Program-made: the position numbers and the translations under genes | The notes under the pieces: model-generated | Databases searched by the model: none | Told to the model about the DNA's origin: nothing | The model's input: only the letters and a program-made list of their open reading frames with translations | In this document: positions 14,681-24,073 of the stretch, piece by piece | How positions within the stretch are numbered: position 1 is the first letter of the stretch | How the letters are laid out: each line of letters starts with the position of its first letter | From: an uncultured Trueperaceae bacterium | GTDB lineage: Bacteria > Deinococcota > Deinococci > Deinococcales > Trueperaceae | DNA: 25,288 nt | Reading direction: 5' to 3' | Assembly: GCA_937907415.1 (NCBI GenBank) | Contig: CALCHY010000279.1 | Coordinates: 1 to 25,288 of the forward strand

Positions 14681-16089
14681 CTGAATACCTCCAGTACCGG
14701 CCGACCACTGGCGACGTAAAGCGCCACGAGGTCTAGTAAGTAGTTGGTTCTGGCAGCCTGCACCCCGTCAGTGGCCGTGACGGCAGCCACCTGCGCCCGC
14801 AGGACCTCCACCATGCCCACGGCGCCAAGCTCGAACCGCGTCCGCTCCGCCTCGTAGGCCGCTTGCGCCAAGGCGGCGCGCGACGCCGCCAACTCCAAGC
14901 GAGCCGCGCCGAGCGCCACCCGGGTAGCCAAGGCCACCACTTCAAGTTCAGCCTGAGCTATAACCGCGGCAAGGCGAGTCCCGGCCTGCGCGTAAGCCAG
15001 CTCGGCCGCGGCCACGCGCGTGTCAGGCCCTCCGAGCGGCACGCTGGCCCCCACCCCCAGCACAGCGCCAAGCGCCGGAGCGGCGCCCGCCCTCGGGGGA
15101 GCGGTCGTGGTCGAGAGGCGGCCGTTCACGCCTGGGGTGAGGTCGTGCGTGTCGATCGACGCTCCCACGGTCAGTGAGGTAGAGCCCAGCGTGCCAGCCA
15201 GGGAGGCGCTGGCGGTGATGTTGACGCCGCTGACTCGCCTGGCCTGAGCCAGCACGTCAGCCGCCGCCTCCAGCTGGCGCTGCGCGGCCCTCACGTCCTC
15301 ACGCGCTGTCAAGGCCACCTCGCTAACCGCGGCCCCAGCGAAGGGAACCTCCGGCAAGTCGCCCGCTACACTAACAACCTCGATACCGACAAAGAGCGAA
15401 AGCTCCGCCAGCGCGGCCGCTAGCGTCCCCTCCGCCCCTCTGAGGTCGAGCTCGGCGCTCTTTTCGTTAATCTCAGAATTGGTCACATCCGCCGCGATCG
15501 CAGCACCCGCCGCGTAGCGGCTCCTAACAGCCTCATACTGAAGGCCAGCGATCTCCAGCTCTATCTCCGCGATCTCATGGGCTACCGTCGCGCTCCCCGC
15601 GCCGGCGTACAGCCGCATCGCTTGTACGACAGCGTTCGCGCGCGCCGCCTCGACCGCGTCAATCGCTGCCGCCAACGAGCGTTCGGCCGCAGCGATTGCC
15701 TCCGCCGTCGCGCCCCAGGCAACCCGAATTCCCGCGTTCACGGCCAAGTCCAACTCCACATCGGTGCCCTGATCGCCGAAATCGGTCAGGGACCTCACGC
15801 CTCCCGAGGCATTGGCTGCAATCGGGTAGTTGGCCGCCGCAAGGGCTTGGCGCGCGAGCACAACCTGCGCCCCGGCAGCGGCAACGGCGCTGGAGCTGAG
15901 GGCCCGCTCCACGACGCTTTCGAACGTAACCGTCTCACCGACCACGTCAGCATCCTCGCCAGCAGCCTGTGCGAACGCCACGGAGTTGCCGAAGACTAGA
16001 ACGAGCGCGGCGATGGTTGAGTAAACCAGCCACACGTTCCAGAATCGGCCACCCCAGGGAGGGGCAATCTCTGAGTGGAGATCTCCCAT
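14677..16089 (-). CDS. TolC-family outer-membrane efflux protein
   Basis: The 470-aa protein begins with a hydrophobic stretch at 18-38 ending in AFA|QA, a probable signal peptide. Two repeats of long alanine-rich helices alternate with two beta-rich segments (about 88-128 and 285-352), as in TolC/OMF proteins, and the length is normal for the family. It would form the outer-membrane exit duct for the MacAB-like pump encoded immediately upstream. The ATG used has no clear ribosome binding site. A GTG 18 codons later would leave a shorter signal peptide and is an alternative. It follows the ATPase gene by 72 bp. Confidence 0.87.
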   Translation of the reverse strand: MGDLHSEIAPPWGGRFWNVWLVYSTIAALVLVFGNSVAFAQAAGEDADVVGETVTFESVVERALSSSAVAAAGAQVVLARQALAAANYPIAANASGGVRSLTDFGDQGTDVELDLAVNAGIRVAWGATAEAIAAAERSLAAAIDAVEAARANAVVQAMRLYAGAGSATVAHEIAEIELEIAGLQYEAVRSRYAAGAAIAADVTNSEINEKSAELDLRGAEGTLAAALAELSLFVGIEVVSVAGDLPEVPFAGAAVSEVALTAREDVRAAQRQLEAAADVLAQARRVSGVNITASASLAGTLGSTSLTVGASIDTHDLTPGVNGRLSTTTAPPRAGAAPALGAVLGVGASVPLGGPDTRVAAAELAYAQAGTRLAAVIAQAELEVVALATRVALGAARLELAASRAALAQAAYEAERTRFELGAVGMVEVLRAQVAAVTATDGVQAARTNYLLDLVALYVASGRPVLEVFR

Positions 16090-16161
16090 CAGCAGTCGTC
16101 GAAGCGTGAGTCCATTGGCTACCTAGACGCTCCCCGCTCGCTCTGATCGCTCGCTTGCGCC

Positions 16162-16944
16162 CTAGCTAGCATTGGTCACCTCGAGTGGCAGCGTGGTCCT
16201 GTGCTCAACCTTGCCGTCGCGCACGATCTTCCCGTCGAGGATCTCCACCTTGCGCTCCGCCAGATCAGCGATGCGCGGGTCGTGCGTCACCATCACGATC
16301 GACATGCCGCCCTCGTGCAGGCCGGTGAGGATCTCCAGGATGGCGCTGCCGTGCTCGCTGCTCAGGTTGCCCGTGGGCTCGTCCGCCAGCAGCAGCGTCG
16401 GCTCGTTCACCAGCGCCCTGGCTATCGCCACGCGCTGCTGCTGCCCGCCCGAGAGCTGGCTCGGGAAGTGCCCCAGGCGGTCCGCCAGCTCCATCTGCGA
16501 GAGCTTCGCCTCGGCGCGCTCACGCCGCTCCCTGGCGCCCACGCCCGCGTACACCAGCGGCTGCTCAACGTTCTCGAGAGCCGTCAGGTCGGGCAGCAGG
16601 TTGTAGGCCTGGAACACGAAGCCGAAGTGGCGGTTACGCACGCGCGACAGCTCGCGGTCCGGCAAGCGCGTGACGTCGTGACCCTCGAGCTCGTAAGTAC
16701 CGGAGGTCGGCGTATCCAGGCAGCCGAGGATGTGCAGCAGGGTGGACTTGCCAGAGCCCGAGATGCCCACCACGCTCACGAACTCGCCCCGCTGGACAGT
16801 AAGGTCCACGCCGTCGAGCGCCGCCACGTCGGTGCCACCCATGTCGTAGACCTTGTAGATGGACGTTAGGCTAACCATCGGCGTCGCGGAGATCGCGCCG
16901 CCTCTGGTGCCGGTTACGACCGCATGTTCAGACGTCTCAGTCAT
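16162..16944 (-). CDS. MacB/LolD-type ABC transporter ATP-binding protein
   Basis: The 260-aa ATPase has all ABC motifs: Walker A GISGSGKST (60-68), Q-loop FQAYNLLP (Q112), signature LSGGQQQRVAIARAL (164-178), Walker B LLLADEPTGNL (184-194) and H-loop THD (H221). The phrase DEPTGNLSSEHG and the overall length place it in the MacB/LolD/FtsE-like group, which serves FtsX-type permeases that work as mechanotransmitters rather than classic pumps. It starts 9 bp after the adaptor gene, with AGGTGA in the gap. It should power the two half permeases of the same operon and perhaps the divergent fused permease, which has no ATPase of its own. Confidence 0.93.
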   Translation of the reverse strand: MTETSEHAVVTGTRGGAISATPMVSLTSIYKVYDMGGTDVAALDGVDLTVQRGEFVSVVGISGSGKSTLLHILGCLDTPTSGTYELEGHDVTRLPDRELSRVRNRHFGFVFQAYNLLPDLTALENVEQPLVYAGVGARERRERAEAKLSQMELADRLGHFPSQLSGGQQQRVAIARALVNEPTLLLADEPTGNLSSEHGSAILEILTGLHEGGMSIVMVTHDPRIADLAERKVEILDGKIVRDGKVEHRTTLPLEVTNAS

Positions 16945-16953
16945 GGTTCACCT

Positions 16954-18267
16954 TCACCTGATCTCTCCCTCGCTAGCGAGCTTCACGTTCGCGTACTCCT
17001 TGAATGCTTCGTAAGAACTCGTGATTACCCGTTCACCGGCCTCGAGGCCGCTACGAACTTCGACCCGGTTGCCGTCGATGAGTCCGTACACCACGGTCTC
17101 CCGCCTGGCTTCGTCGCCCTCGACGACGTAAGCAAGTCTCTCTCCCCCGGTAGTCAGGAAAGCACCTCGCGGGAGGATCAAGGCGTCATCTTTCCGCCCA
17201 ACCTCGACCTCGACCGATACGCTGGCTCCGAGCCTTAAGTCGGCTGGAGGCTCATTGAACAACAGCGAAGTGCGCACCACCGAACCACCCGCCTGAGCAG
17301 ACTGCTGCGCCTGCTGGCCAACGAGCGCGATGCTCCCGAAATAATTCTCGCCAGCGATGCGTAGGTTCGCCGGTTGGCCAACGGCCAGCACACGCGCCTG
17401 CGCCTCGCTGAACTCCGCGTCTACTCGCAGGTCGTCCGTACCGGCGATCGTAATGAGCACAGCACGTGCGGCGACGGTATCGCCGACCGCCGCCGACAAC
17501 GCGATAACTCGGCCCGCCAAAGGTGAGTGCAACTCGGACGCCCTAAGCTGGCGATTCGCGACAGCCAACGCGTCGCGGCCCCGGATTACGGCCGCAGCGG
17601 CGCTCGTACGAGCGAGTTCTCTTAGCGCGGCAGCGCTACGCTCGCCCACACGCGCGTCCTCTACGCCCTGCAGGGCCAAACTGAAAGCGCGCTCGGCCGC
17701 CTCGACATCCACTCGGGCTATGGCCCCAAGACCAAACAACACGCGGGCAGAATCGAGGTCCGCACGCGCATCACTAACAGCACGTTCTAAGCGCGCCATC
17801 TCGCTTGCCGCCTCGCGAACCGCCGCAGCGTGCTCCAACGTCAGCTCCGCCTGCCACCGCTCCGCCGTGGCCAAGTCAGCTTCCTTGCTCGCGACTTCGC
17901 GCTGCAGTTCGGGCGAATCGAGGTAACCCAGCACCTGACCAGCCGCGACATTGTCGCCTTCGGAGACCAGCCAATCAGCCACAACGCCTGCACCCGGAGC
18001 CAACACCGAGCGCTCGTGACGGGGAACCAGCGTGCCTCCACCCCGAACGTACTCGATCATCGTACCGCCCTCCACCACCGCCGTCTCGAATGAGCGAACG
18101 ACAAATACATCGGCCTCGGGCCTCAACAACATGAACGGGACCGTAACCACTGCCGCTAACAAAGCAAGAATGACCGCAAACAAAGGCCACGGAGTGCGGC
18201 GCTTCTCGCCCTTGGGTCGTGCCGCCTGCTGCACTATTGGCTCATCACGGCGTGACACAACGCTCAC
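16954..18267 (-). CDS. MacA-like periplasmic adaptor (membrane fusion protein)
   Basis: I choose GTG 18267 (437 aa) because GGGAG lies seven bases upstream. A GTG at 18330 extends the frame without a ribosome binding site. One membrane segment (about 28-48) anchors the protein in the inner membrane. Then come the first lipoyl half-domain (about 85-120, GAGVVADWLVSEGDNVAAGQ), a long coiled-coil hairpin (122-242), the second lipoyl half (243-278, LHSPLAGRVIALSAAVGDTV), and beta-barrel and membrane-proximal domains ending near EAGERVITS. This is the order of MacA/HlyD-family adaptors that connect an inner-membrane permease to TolC. It lies between the permease genes and the ATPase gene of the same operon. 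Confidence 0.9.
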   Translation of the reverse strand: MSVVSRRDEPIVQQAARPKGEKRRTPWPLFAVILALLAAVVTVPFMLLRPEADVFVVRSFETAVVEGGTMIEYVRGGGTLVPRHERSVLAPGAGVVADWLVSEGDNVAAGQVLGYLDSPELQREVASKEADLATAERWQAELTLEHAAAVREAASEMARLERAVSDARADLDSARVLFGLGAIARVDVEAAERAFSLALQGVEDARVGERSAAALRELARTSAAAAVIRGRDALAVANRQLRASELHSPLAGRVIALSAAVGDTVAARAVLITIAGTDDLRVDAEFSEAQARVLAVGQPANLRIAGENYFGSIALVGQQAQQSAQAGGSVVRTSLLFNEPPADLRLGASVSVEVEVGRKDDALILPRGAFLTTGGERLAYVVEGDEARRETVVYGLIDGNRVEVRSGLEAGERVITSSYEAFKEYANVKLASEGEIR

Positions 18268-18432
18268 CTCATTGCTCCCGTATCCGCGGCAACGCCCGCC
18301 GCTCGCCACTACGGACTCGTTCGCCGCCACGACACTTGAAGGCCCGTACTAACCTTGCGCGAGAGGTAAGTACGCCCACGATTAGGAAGCTAGCCGTGCT
18401 TGCATGTAGGCTTTCATCGTGCACAGTTTCAC

Positions 18433-19659
18433 CTACCGCTCTCGGATCAACGCCGCGGGCAGGGTACGGCCCGCGTTCAAGGCCGGCACGAGGCCGAGGC
18501 CGACGCTAAGGACGAGGATCAGCACAAAGGCGGCGAGCGCGAGGAGCGGCTGGCTTGAGAGGCTATCTCCGGGAATCAAAGAATCGCCGAGTTCAGCGCG
18601 CAAGACCGGCACCAACGCGAGGGCGGCGATGGCGCCGACGCCGCCGGCTATCAGAGCTTGCAGGCCGGCGGCGGCCACATGCTCGCCGGCGACATGCCAA
18701 CGGTTGGCACCCAGGACGCGTTTGATGCCGATCTGATGGGCTTGCTCGGAGACCTCCACGACCGTCATGGAGAAGACCGCCACGCCCGCCAGGATCAAAG
18801 CCGTGACGCCGAACAGGGCGAAGAGGAGCAGGTGCGGTTCGATGGTCTCGAAGTAGCGCAAGGGCCGGTTCCCCTCCCGAACGAAGAAGTCGAGTCCATC
18901 GTGCTGGCGCATCTGGCCCGCGTAGACCTGCCGAGCGGCGGCGAGCACCTGCTCCCGAGCCGCCTCATCCATCCCGGGTTCCGGCAGTACAACCAAGTCG
19001 CTACTGCCTCCTGGAGGGGAGGGCAGGAGGGCAGGAAGTTTACGGAGCGCCCCCACGTCGCCCGTTGGGCTCGAGGCCGGGTACCGGTAAGTGCCCACCA
19101 CCTTGTATTCGACTGACCTCCCGGAGCGAGCGTTGAAGGGCAGCAGCGTCAGCTCCCTCCCGATTGGATCGCTACCCCGGAAGAGCGTCGTAGCCACGTC
19201 CTCTTCGAGCAGAATCCCATTGCCTTCCGGACGTGCTTGTTGGAGGGCGAAGCCCACACCGCGGGTGATCGTTATGTCGAGCAGGTCGAGGTACGCTGCA
19301 TCCACCTGACCAACGCTGGAGAGCATGTACACCTCGCCGTCTACCTCTACCTTGGGTCTGAAGTGCAAGGACGAGTAGACGGCTACGGCCTCGACGTCCG
19401 GTGCAAGCGCCAACAGATCCCTTACGGAGTCAGGCGTAAAGGGAGCGTGCGACAAGACAATCTGCCCACCCGGCGCGGCCGCCTGAACGTCAAATAATGC
19501 TTGGCTGGCGCCCCGGCTGCGCTCGTCATAGAGCACGTGCAACGCAACAGTAACTACGGCAGCAGCAAGGGTGAGTTGCAGGAGCGTCAGCGTCAGCCTA
19601 AGTGGCCGGTTACGCGCAAAGCGCTTGAGGGCCGAAGCGATTAGGGCAGACCTAGTCAT
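18433..19659 (-). CDS. FtsX/MacB-type ABC permease, second half-type subunit
   Basis: The start is ATG 19659, overlapping the stop of the preceding permease gene by one base (TGATG), with GAGGGAGA upstream; the product is 408 aa. The longer frame to 19839 runs inside the neighbour and is rejected. It has one N-terminal membrane segment (about 22-43), a periplasmic MacB-like domain (about 50-265), and three C-terminal membrane segments with the FtsX core. That core includes LLLFALFGVTALILAGVAVF, IGIKRVLGANRWHV and a final SVGLGLVPALNAGR. It resembles the C-terminal half of the fused permease at 21584-24073. It would pair with the preceding half permease and the operon's ATPase. Confidence 0.88.
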   Translation of the reverse strand: MTRSALIASALKRFARNRPLRLTLTLLQLTLAAAVVTVALHVLYDERSRGASQALFDVQAAAPGGQIVLSHAPFTPDSVRDLLALAPDVEAVAVYSSLHFRPKVEVDGEVYMLSSVGQVDAAYLDLLDITITRGVGFALQQARPEGNGILLEEDVATTLFRGSDPIGRELTLLPFNARSGRSVEYKVVGTYRYPASSPTGDVGALRKLPALLPSPPGGSSDLVVLPEPGMDEAAREQVLAAARQVYAGQMRQHDGLDFFVREGNRPLRYFETIEPHLLLFALFGVTALILAGVAVFSMTVVEVSEQAHQIGIKRVLGANRWHVAGEHVAAAGLQALIAGGVGAIAALALVPVLRAELGDSLIPGDSLSSQPLLALAAFVLILVLSVGLGLVPALNAGRTLPAALIRER

Positions 19660-21116
19660 CAGATCTCCCTCAAGGTAGCGATTAGCGATTGCCGCGATCC
19701 CACAATAGCCGGGTATAGGCTGAAGAGCAGGCTCGCCCCTACGGCCAGTAATACTCCGACGCCGAGCGCCGGCCATGAGATGGCGGCGCCAACCCCGTCC
19801 CCGCCCGCCGCCAGCTCGAGGCTCCGGTTGTACCCCCACAGCAGCGCCGCGCCTATCGCCGTACCCGCAACTCCGCCCATCAACCCCAGGAGCACGCCCT
19901 CTACGAGCAGTTCCTTGCGCACGTCGGCACGCGACGCTCCCAAGCTGCGCCTGATTGCGATGGAACTACCTCGTCTAACGACTCTTGCCAGCATCAGGTT
20001 CATGACGTTCAGGGAGGCGACCATGAGTCCCACCGACGCGAAAAGCGCGATCGCCAGCGCCGTAAGCCGCTGCGCGCGGCTCAAGCGCGCGATGCCCGGC
20101 TGCGTCGCCACAGTCACGCGCTCTGCCCACCTGGCATGTGCGAAATCGGCGAGCTGGCTCCTCGCAGACTCAACTTCGCGCGGGTCGTCGACGGCAAAAT
20201 AGAGGTACCTGAGCTCCCCGCCCGGGGCGTACGGCAGGTATCCGCCGACCGCCCGACCACCGGCAAGCGCTTGGAAGACCCCGACGATCGTGTACTCAGC
20301 GCGGGAACCGCTCCTACCGATTGTCTGCCCGACAGCGTCTCCTACAATGCCGAGCCGCCTCACGGCGTCCCGCGAAAGAATCACTACCGGCCGCTGCTCG
20401 GCGATATCTGAGACGGTGAAGGCCGACCCTGCAGAGAACTGGAGGCCACTGGCGGCGAGGAAATCCCCCGTCACACCAAAGACGATCACACCGTCTTGTG
20501 GACCTCTCCCCGTCGCTGCCCACACCACCTCCGGCTCCTTGACGTAAGCGTAATCAACCGCCGGCGCCGCGTTCCGGAACGCCTCGAGCACTGCCAAATC
20601 AAACGTGGGAGCCGCAGAATTGGGCTCCCCGAGGCGCACCACCTGCGGCGCGTCCCCGCGGGTGAACGCCTGGTCGTCGTCCTCCAACGCCTGGACAGAG
20701 AGCTCACGCATATCCAATGACGAACCCATCAGGCTCGCGAGCCGCGCATCGATGTCCAAGAAAGAAGCGACGGCCACCACCACACCCACACCAAGGGCAA
20801 TCGCTACGATGATTAGCAGCGACTCCACCAGTCGGGCTCGGAACTGCCGCCAGGCTCCCCGCACCGCCGCCCCCAGCACGACCGGGGATGCGTATACGCG
20901 CCCCAGGCCATCGTTTACATGACGCGACGCCCCAAGCTCAGCAAGGGTCGCCTCCAGGGCCGCTTCTTCACTACTACCACTCAACATCAGAGCCGCGACC
21001 CGCGACTCGAAGTGCGCCTCGAGCTCCTCCCGAACTACGCCTCGCTCCCGGCCCCACAGGCCTCTAGTGGCCTCGGCCAGGTAGCGCTCCCTCTGGCGGC
21101 GAGGATCATCCGCCAT
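19659..21116 (-). CDS. FtsX/MacB-type ABC permease with N-terminal permease-prefix domain
   Basis: From ATG 21116, which overlaps the PadR stop (TGATG), this encodes 485 aa. Residues about 10-75 form a cytoplasmic, charged helical domain (EELEAHFESRV, EEAALEATLAELG), like the 'permease prefix' found in PadR-linked transporters. Then come membrane segment 1 (98-120), a periplasmic MacB-like domain, and three C-terminal membrane segments. The FtsX signature is VGLMVASLNVMNLMLARV, then SIAIRRSLGASRADVRKELL. That stretch is very close to the corresponding part of the fused permease at 21584 (IAILRSLGASKASVR). It is thus the N-terminal half counterpart in a split permease pair. Substrate unknown; macrolide, lipid or peptide export are possibilities for this class. 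Confidence 0.88.
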   Translation of the reverse strand: MADDPRRQRERYLAEATRGLWGRERGVVREELEAHFESRVAALMLSGSSEEAALEATLAELGASRHVNDGLGRVYASPVVLGAAVRGAWRQFRARLVESLLIIVAIALGVGVVVAVASFLDIDARLASLMGSSLDMRELSVQALEDDDQAFTRGDAPQVVRLGEPNSAAPTFDLAVLEAFRNAAPAVDYAYVKEPEVVWAATGRGPQDGVIVFGVTGDFLAASGLQFSAGSAFTVSDIAEQRPVVILSRDAVRRLGIVGDAVGQTIGRSGSRAEYTIVGVFQALAGGRAVGGYLPYAPGGELRYLYFAVDDPREVESARSQLADFAHARWAERVTVATQPGIARLSRAQRLTALAIALFASVGLMVASLNVMNLMLARVVRRGSSIAIRRSLGASRADVRKELLVEGVLLGLMGGVAGTAIGAALLWGYNRSLELAAGGDGVGAAISWPALGVGVLLAVGASLLFSLYPAIVGSRQSLIATLREI

Positions 21117-21442
21117 CACTCGACGCCGATCAGGCTCTCGACCGCGCGCGTGAACTCCGCCCACTCGCCCCGCTTCTCGGCGAGCCTTTTACGGCCGAGC
21201 GCCGTCAGGCTGTAGTAGCGGCGCCGCGGACCGCCGCGGTCCGAGGGCGCAAACTCACCCTTGATCAGGCGAGTCTTTTCGAGTCTATGTAGCGCGGGGT
21301 ACAAACTACCCTCTTTGAACGCGAAGTAGCCGTTCGTGCGTTCGTTAGCCTCGGTAATGATCTCAAGCCCATACCTCGGTCCGGCCGCGATGATGGCCAA
21401 CAGGATCAGTTCCAGGCTGCCGCTCAGAAGTGGTGGCGCCAT
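21116..21442 (-). CDS. PadR-family transcriptional regulator
   Basis: The 108-aa protein is a typical PadR: LLSGSLELILLAIIAAGPRYGLEII (residues 5-29), then the winged helix with FKEGSLYPALHRLEKTRLIKG (42-62), then GPRRRYYSLTALGRKRL (70-86). The short C-terminal dimerisation helix marks the small subfamily 2. ATG 21442 has GGAGGAG upstream. It is first in the operon and shares TGATG with the permease gene. PadR proteins commonly repress a transporter operon until a toxic compound binds, so it probably represses its own operon and the divergent permease gene through the palindrome at 21494-21510. Confidence 0.93.
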   Translation of the reverse strand: MAPPLLSGSLELILLAIIAAGPRYGLEIITEANERTNGYFAFKEGSLYPALHRLEKTRLIKGEFAPSDRGGPRRRYYSLTALGRKRLAEKRGEWAEFTRAVESLIGVE

Positions 21443-21476
21443 TCAACACTCCTCCAATGGTTGTTCCTCACCTCAG

Positions 21477-21504
21477 TTGTCCCAACCATCTACCTAGATA
21501 TTCT
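21477..21504 (+). promoter_or_regulatory. Predicted promoter of the fused permease gene
   Basis: TTGTCC (21477-21482), a 16-bp spacer and TATTCT (21499-21504) form a plausible plus-strand promoter overlapping the same palindrome. Transcription would start about 70 bp before the permease ATG. Confidence 0.4.
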
Positions 21505-21510
21505 ATATAG
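21494..21510. promoter_or_regulatory. Candidate PadR operator
   Basis: CTAGATA-TTC-TATATAG is an inverted repeat matching at six of seven positions with a three-base centre. It is AT-rich, as PadR sites usually are. It overlaps the -10 boxes of both divergent promoters, so one bound dimer could silence both directions. Confidence 0.55.
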
Positions 21511-21528
21511 TGGAGAGGCGCACTTCAA
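21500..21528 (-). promoter_or_regulatory. Predicted promoter of the padR-permease-adaptor-ATPase-tolC operon
   Basis: On the minus strand, TTGAAG (21528-21523), a 17-bp spacer and TAGAAT (21505-21500) give a good sigma-70-type promoter about 58 bp upstream of padR. The -10 box lies inside the palindrome. Confidence 0.5.
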
Positions 21529-21583
21529 GCCCCCGTTCCCCCTCGCGTCTACTGCCGCAGATAACAAGGAGTAGTATTTCAAC

Positions 21584-24073
21584 ATGAAGTCGCTTTGGAG
21601 CAATCTGCGGTACGCACTACGACAACTATTGACTTATCCCATTGAATCGGCCCTAGTCGTAATTGCATTAGCGGTGGGCGTTGGCGCGCTCAGCGCCGTG
21701 GCCGCCCTATACGGCGTAAACGATGAGATTGCCAGGCGCCTTCGAGCCGACCTCATCTCACGCCAGTTCATCATCGCCCCGGCAACGACCGACAGCTTGG
21801 CGAGCTTGAGCGAAGAGCGTTTGCTCGCGCCCTTAAGGGAGAATCAGGTCGCGGATCTACGTTTCTCGCTAGAAGACATAGACGAGTTGCGCGAATTGGC
21901 CCCTAGCCTCGACCACGTCTATTTCGTTACCGCCCAGACCTTTTACCCACAAAAAGTGAACCCAGCTACGACCACTCCGCTAGTCGATGTCATCTCCGCT
22001 GACTACACTCGGGCTGCGAATATTGAAGTGGCACGCGGGTCGTGGTTCTCGGAGGCCGATTTCGCTGAGGGGCGGCGAGTCTTGGTCATCGTCGAAGGCT
22101 ACGCTGACACCCTTGGAATAGAAGGCGACCCGCTGGGACAAGAGATACCCATGAACTACGCAAATGCGGGTGGGGCGCCGTTCACGGTGATCGGAATCTT
22201 GCCCGAGGACCACATGCCGCCCACGAGCGGTGGGCTCGTTGTAGGCGGCTACATTCCATACTCCCCGACGTCCTCGACTCGACCGAACAGAATACGCGCA
22301 GCAGTCGACGACCCACGCAAGATCCCACAGGCCTCGGAAGAACTCCGGCTGTCCATTGACCGCATCTGGAGCGGTCAAGCCGTCGCGCAACCACCCTCGT
22401 CGCTGTGGCAAGCCACCACCGCGGAACGGAACCGAGCTCTCCTCCTCGCTGGGTTCGCCTCGGTAGGCCTGTTGATGGCTAGCCTCAACATCACCAACCT
22501 CATGCTCGCCCGCGTGCGGCGACGCGAGAAGTCGATAGCGATCCTCCGTAGCCTCGGCGCCAGCAAAGCCAGCGTGCGGTCCCAGGTTCTGGTCGAGGCA
22601 GGCATGCTCGGCTTTATCGGAGGCCTAATAGGCGTCCTACTCTCACAGGTCCTGCTGAGGGCGCTAGTTGCGACCTCGGCACCCGGGCTGGTCGAGATAC
22701 TCAGAGAGATGTCGTTCCCTCCTTCGGCCGTTCTCGTCACCCTCACAGCGAGCGTGTTAGTCACGATAATCATCGGTTTGGTGCCGGCAACGCGAGCCGC
22801 GGCCACAACTATTGTCCCGGGCGCCGCAAGCACTGCAGACTTGGCGACGAGCCTACCGAAACCACTGCGCCGCAACCCAGCACGGCTAGCTCTCACAGCG
22901 CTTCAACTCATGCTCAGCGGCGCCGCCATCGTTGTCGGCCTCCACGTGTTGACGGTAGGGAACGCCACCAAACCGGAGCTTGAACTCTTCACCTTAGACG
23001 CGGTGAACGACGACCACGTTAACCCAGGTTGGTTCACCGTCTTCACCGAGCGCCAAGTCGAGCCGCTACTGGCACTCGCTCCGAGCGCTTCCGCTTTAAC
23101 CTCATGGGACGTGGCGTTCGCGCCTGGCGTGGTTGTGATGCCCGAGCAGGAGTACATGATCTCCGGCATCAGGCAGGCGGGCCCCGACTACCTTTCCCTC
23201 GTTGGCGCGAAGGTGATAGCTGGCAACGCCTTGAGCGGAAGCATCGATGCGCGCGCTCAAGACGAGATTCTCCTTGAGGAAAGCGTTGCCGCGCAACTCT
23301 ATACCTCTAGTGAAGCGGCGGTAGGCCAACAGCTGACTATTCGTCGGCTACACCATAGCGTTCGCGACCCAACATCGCTTCAGACTTTCACGATTGCGGG
23401 AGTCTACGAATACGACGATGAACGCAACGCGTTCGGTACCCCGGAGCGCGTTGCAGCGATCTCCAATCCCTCTAGGGAAGGTAGCTTCTACATGCTCGCA
23501 GCCGCGGCACCTGGCAACGCTGACGAAGCGAAAACTCAACTGGTATCGGCCGCAAGAACTGTACTAGGAAACACCTTCTCAAAGCCGCTATTCGGGACTG
23601 AAAACCTCGACTTCGTCACCAACGACTTGCACGACCAAGCGCAACTACTAAGCACCCTCAACCAAGCAGTCTTCATCTTCACGCTCATGGCCATAACCGC
23701 GCTCATCCTGGCGGCGGTAGGCATATTCTCCTTAAGCATTCTCAACACCGCCGAACGGACTCGAGATATCGGTGTTCGTAGAGCACTTGGTGCCAGCAAG
23801 GGCCAGATTGCACGCGAGATCGCAGGCTCAGCAATCGCAATTGCCGCCGTTGCTACAGTCATAGGCGTCGCCGGCGCATGGGTGGCGTCACCAAGCCTGT
23901 CGAAGGCGTTATCTGGATCACTGCTGTCTGGTATCGGCGTTCCACTATCCCCCAGCCTCGCCCTTTTGACTCTGGGAATCGTCCTTGTGCTCAGCGGTCT
24001 CCTCGGCTGGATCGTCGGGTTCCGCGCAACCGGAGCCAATCCGAGCACCATCCTGAGCGAAGAAAGCGTTTAG
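21584..24073 (+). CDS. Fused double FtsX/MacB-type ABC permease (ADOP-like)
   Basis: The 829-aa protein starts at ATG 21584 with AAGGAG upstream. It contains two permease halves in tandem. The first has a membrane segment at 22-44, a MacB-like periplasmic domain, and an FtsX block with GLLMASLNITNLMLARV and IAILRSLGASKASVRSQVL. The second half begins near residue 423 (LPKPLRRNPARLALTALQLML), then a second periplasmic domain, and an FtsX block with IFTLMAITALILAAVGIF and IGVRRALGASKGQIA near the C-terminus. About 800 aa with eight membrane segments is typical of the ADOP permeases of Acidobacteria-like genomes. No prefix domain is present. It has no ATPase of its own and probably uses the one encoded at 16162-16944. 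Confidence 0.9.
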   Translation: MKSLWSNLRYALRQLLTYPIESALVVIALAVGVGALSAVAALYGVNDEIARRLRADLISRQFIIAPATTDSLASLSEERLLAPLRENQVADLRFSLEDIDELRELAPSLDHVYFVTAQTFYPQKVNPATTTPLVDVISADYTRAANIEVARGSWFSEADFAEGRRVLVIVEGYADTLGIEGDPLGQEIPMNYANAGGAPFTVIGILPEDHMPPTSGGLVVGGYIPYSPTSSTRPNRIRAAVDDPRKIPQASEELRLSIDRIWSGQAVAQPPSSLWQATTAERNRALLLAGFASVGLLMASLNITNLMLARVRRREKSIAILRSLGASKASVRSQVLVEAGMLGFIGGLIGVLLSQVLLRALVATSAPGLVEILREMSFPPSAVLVTLTASVLVTIIIGLVPATRAAATTIVPGAASTADLATSLPKPLRRNPARLALTALQLMLSGAAIVVGLHVLTVGNATKPELELFTLDAVNDDHVNPGWFTVFTERQVEPLLALAPSASALTSWDVAFAPGVVVMPEQEYMISGIRQAGPDYLSLVGAKVIAGNALSGSIDARAQDEILLEESVAAQLYTSSEAAVGQQLTIRRLHHSVRDPTSLQTFTIAGVYEYDDERNAFGTPERVAAISNPSREGSFYMLAAAAPGNADEAKTQLVSAARTVLGNTFSKPLFGTENLDFVTNDLHDQAQLLSTLNQAVFIFTLMAITALILAAVGIFSLSILNTAERTRDIGVRRALGASKGQIAREIAGSAIAIAAVATVIGVAGAWVASPSLSKALSGSLLSGIGVPLSPSLALLTLGIVLVLSGLLGWIVGFRATGANPSTILSEESV

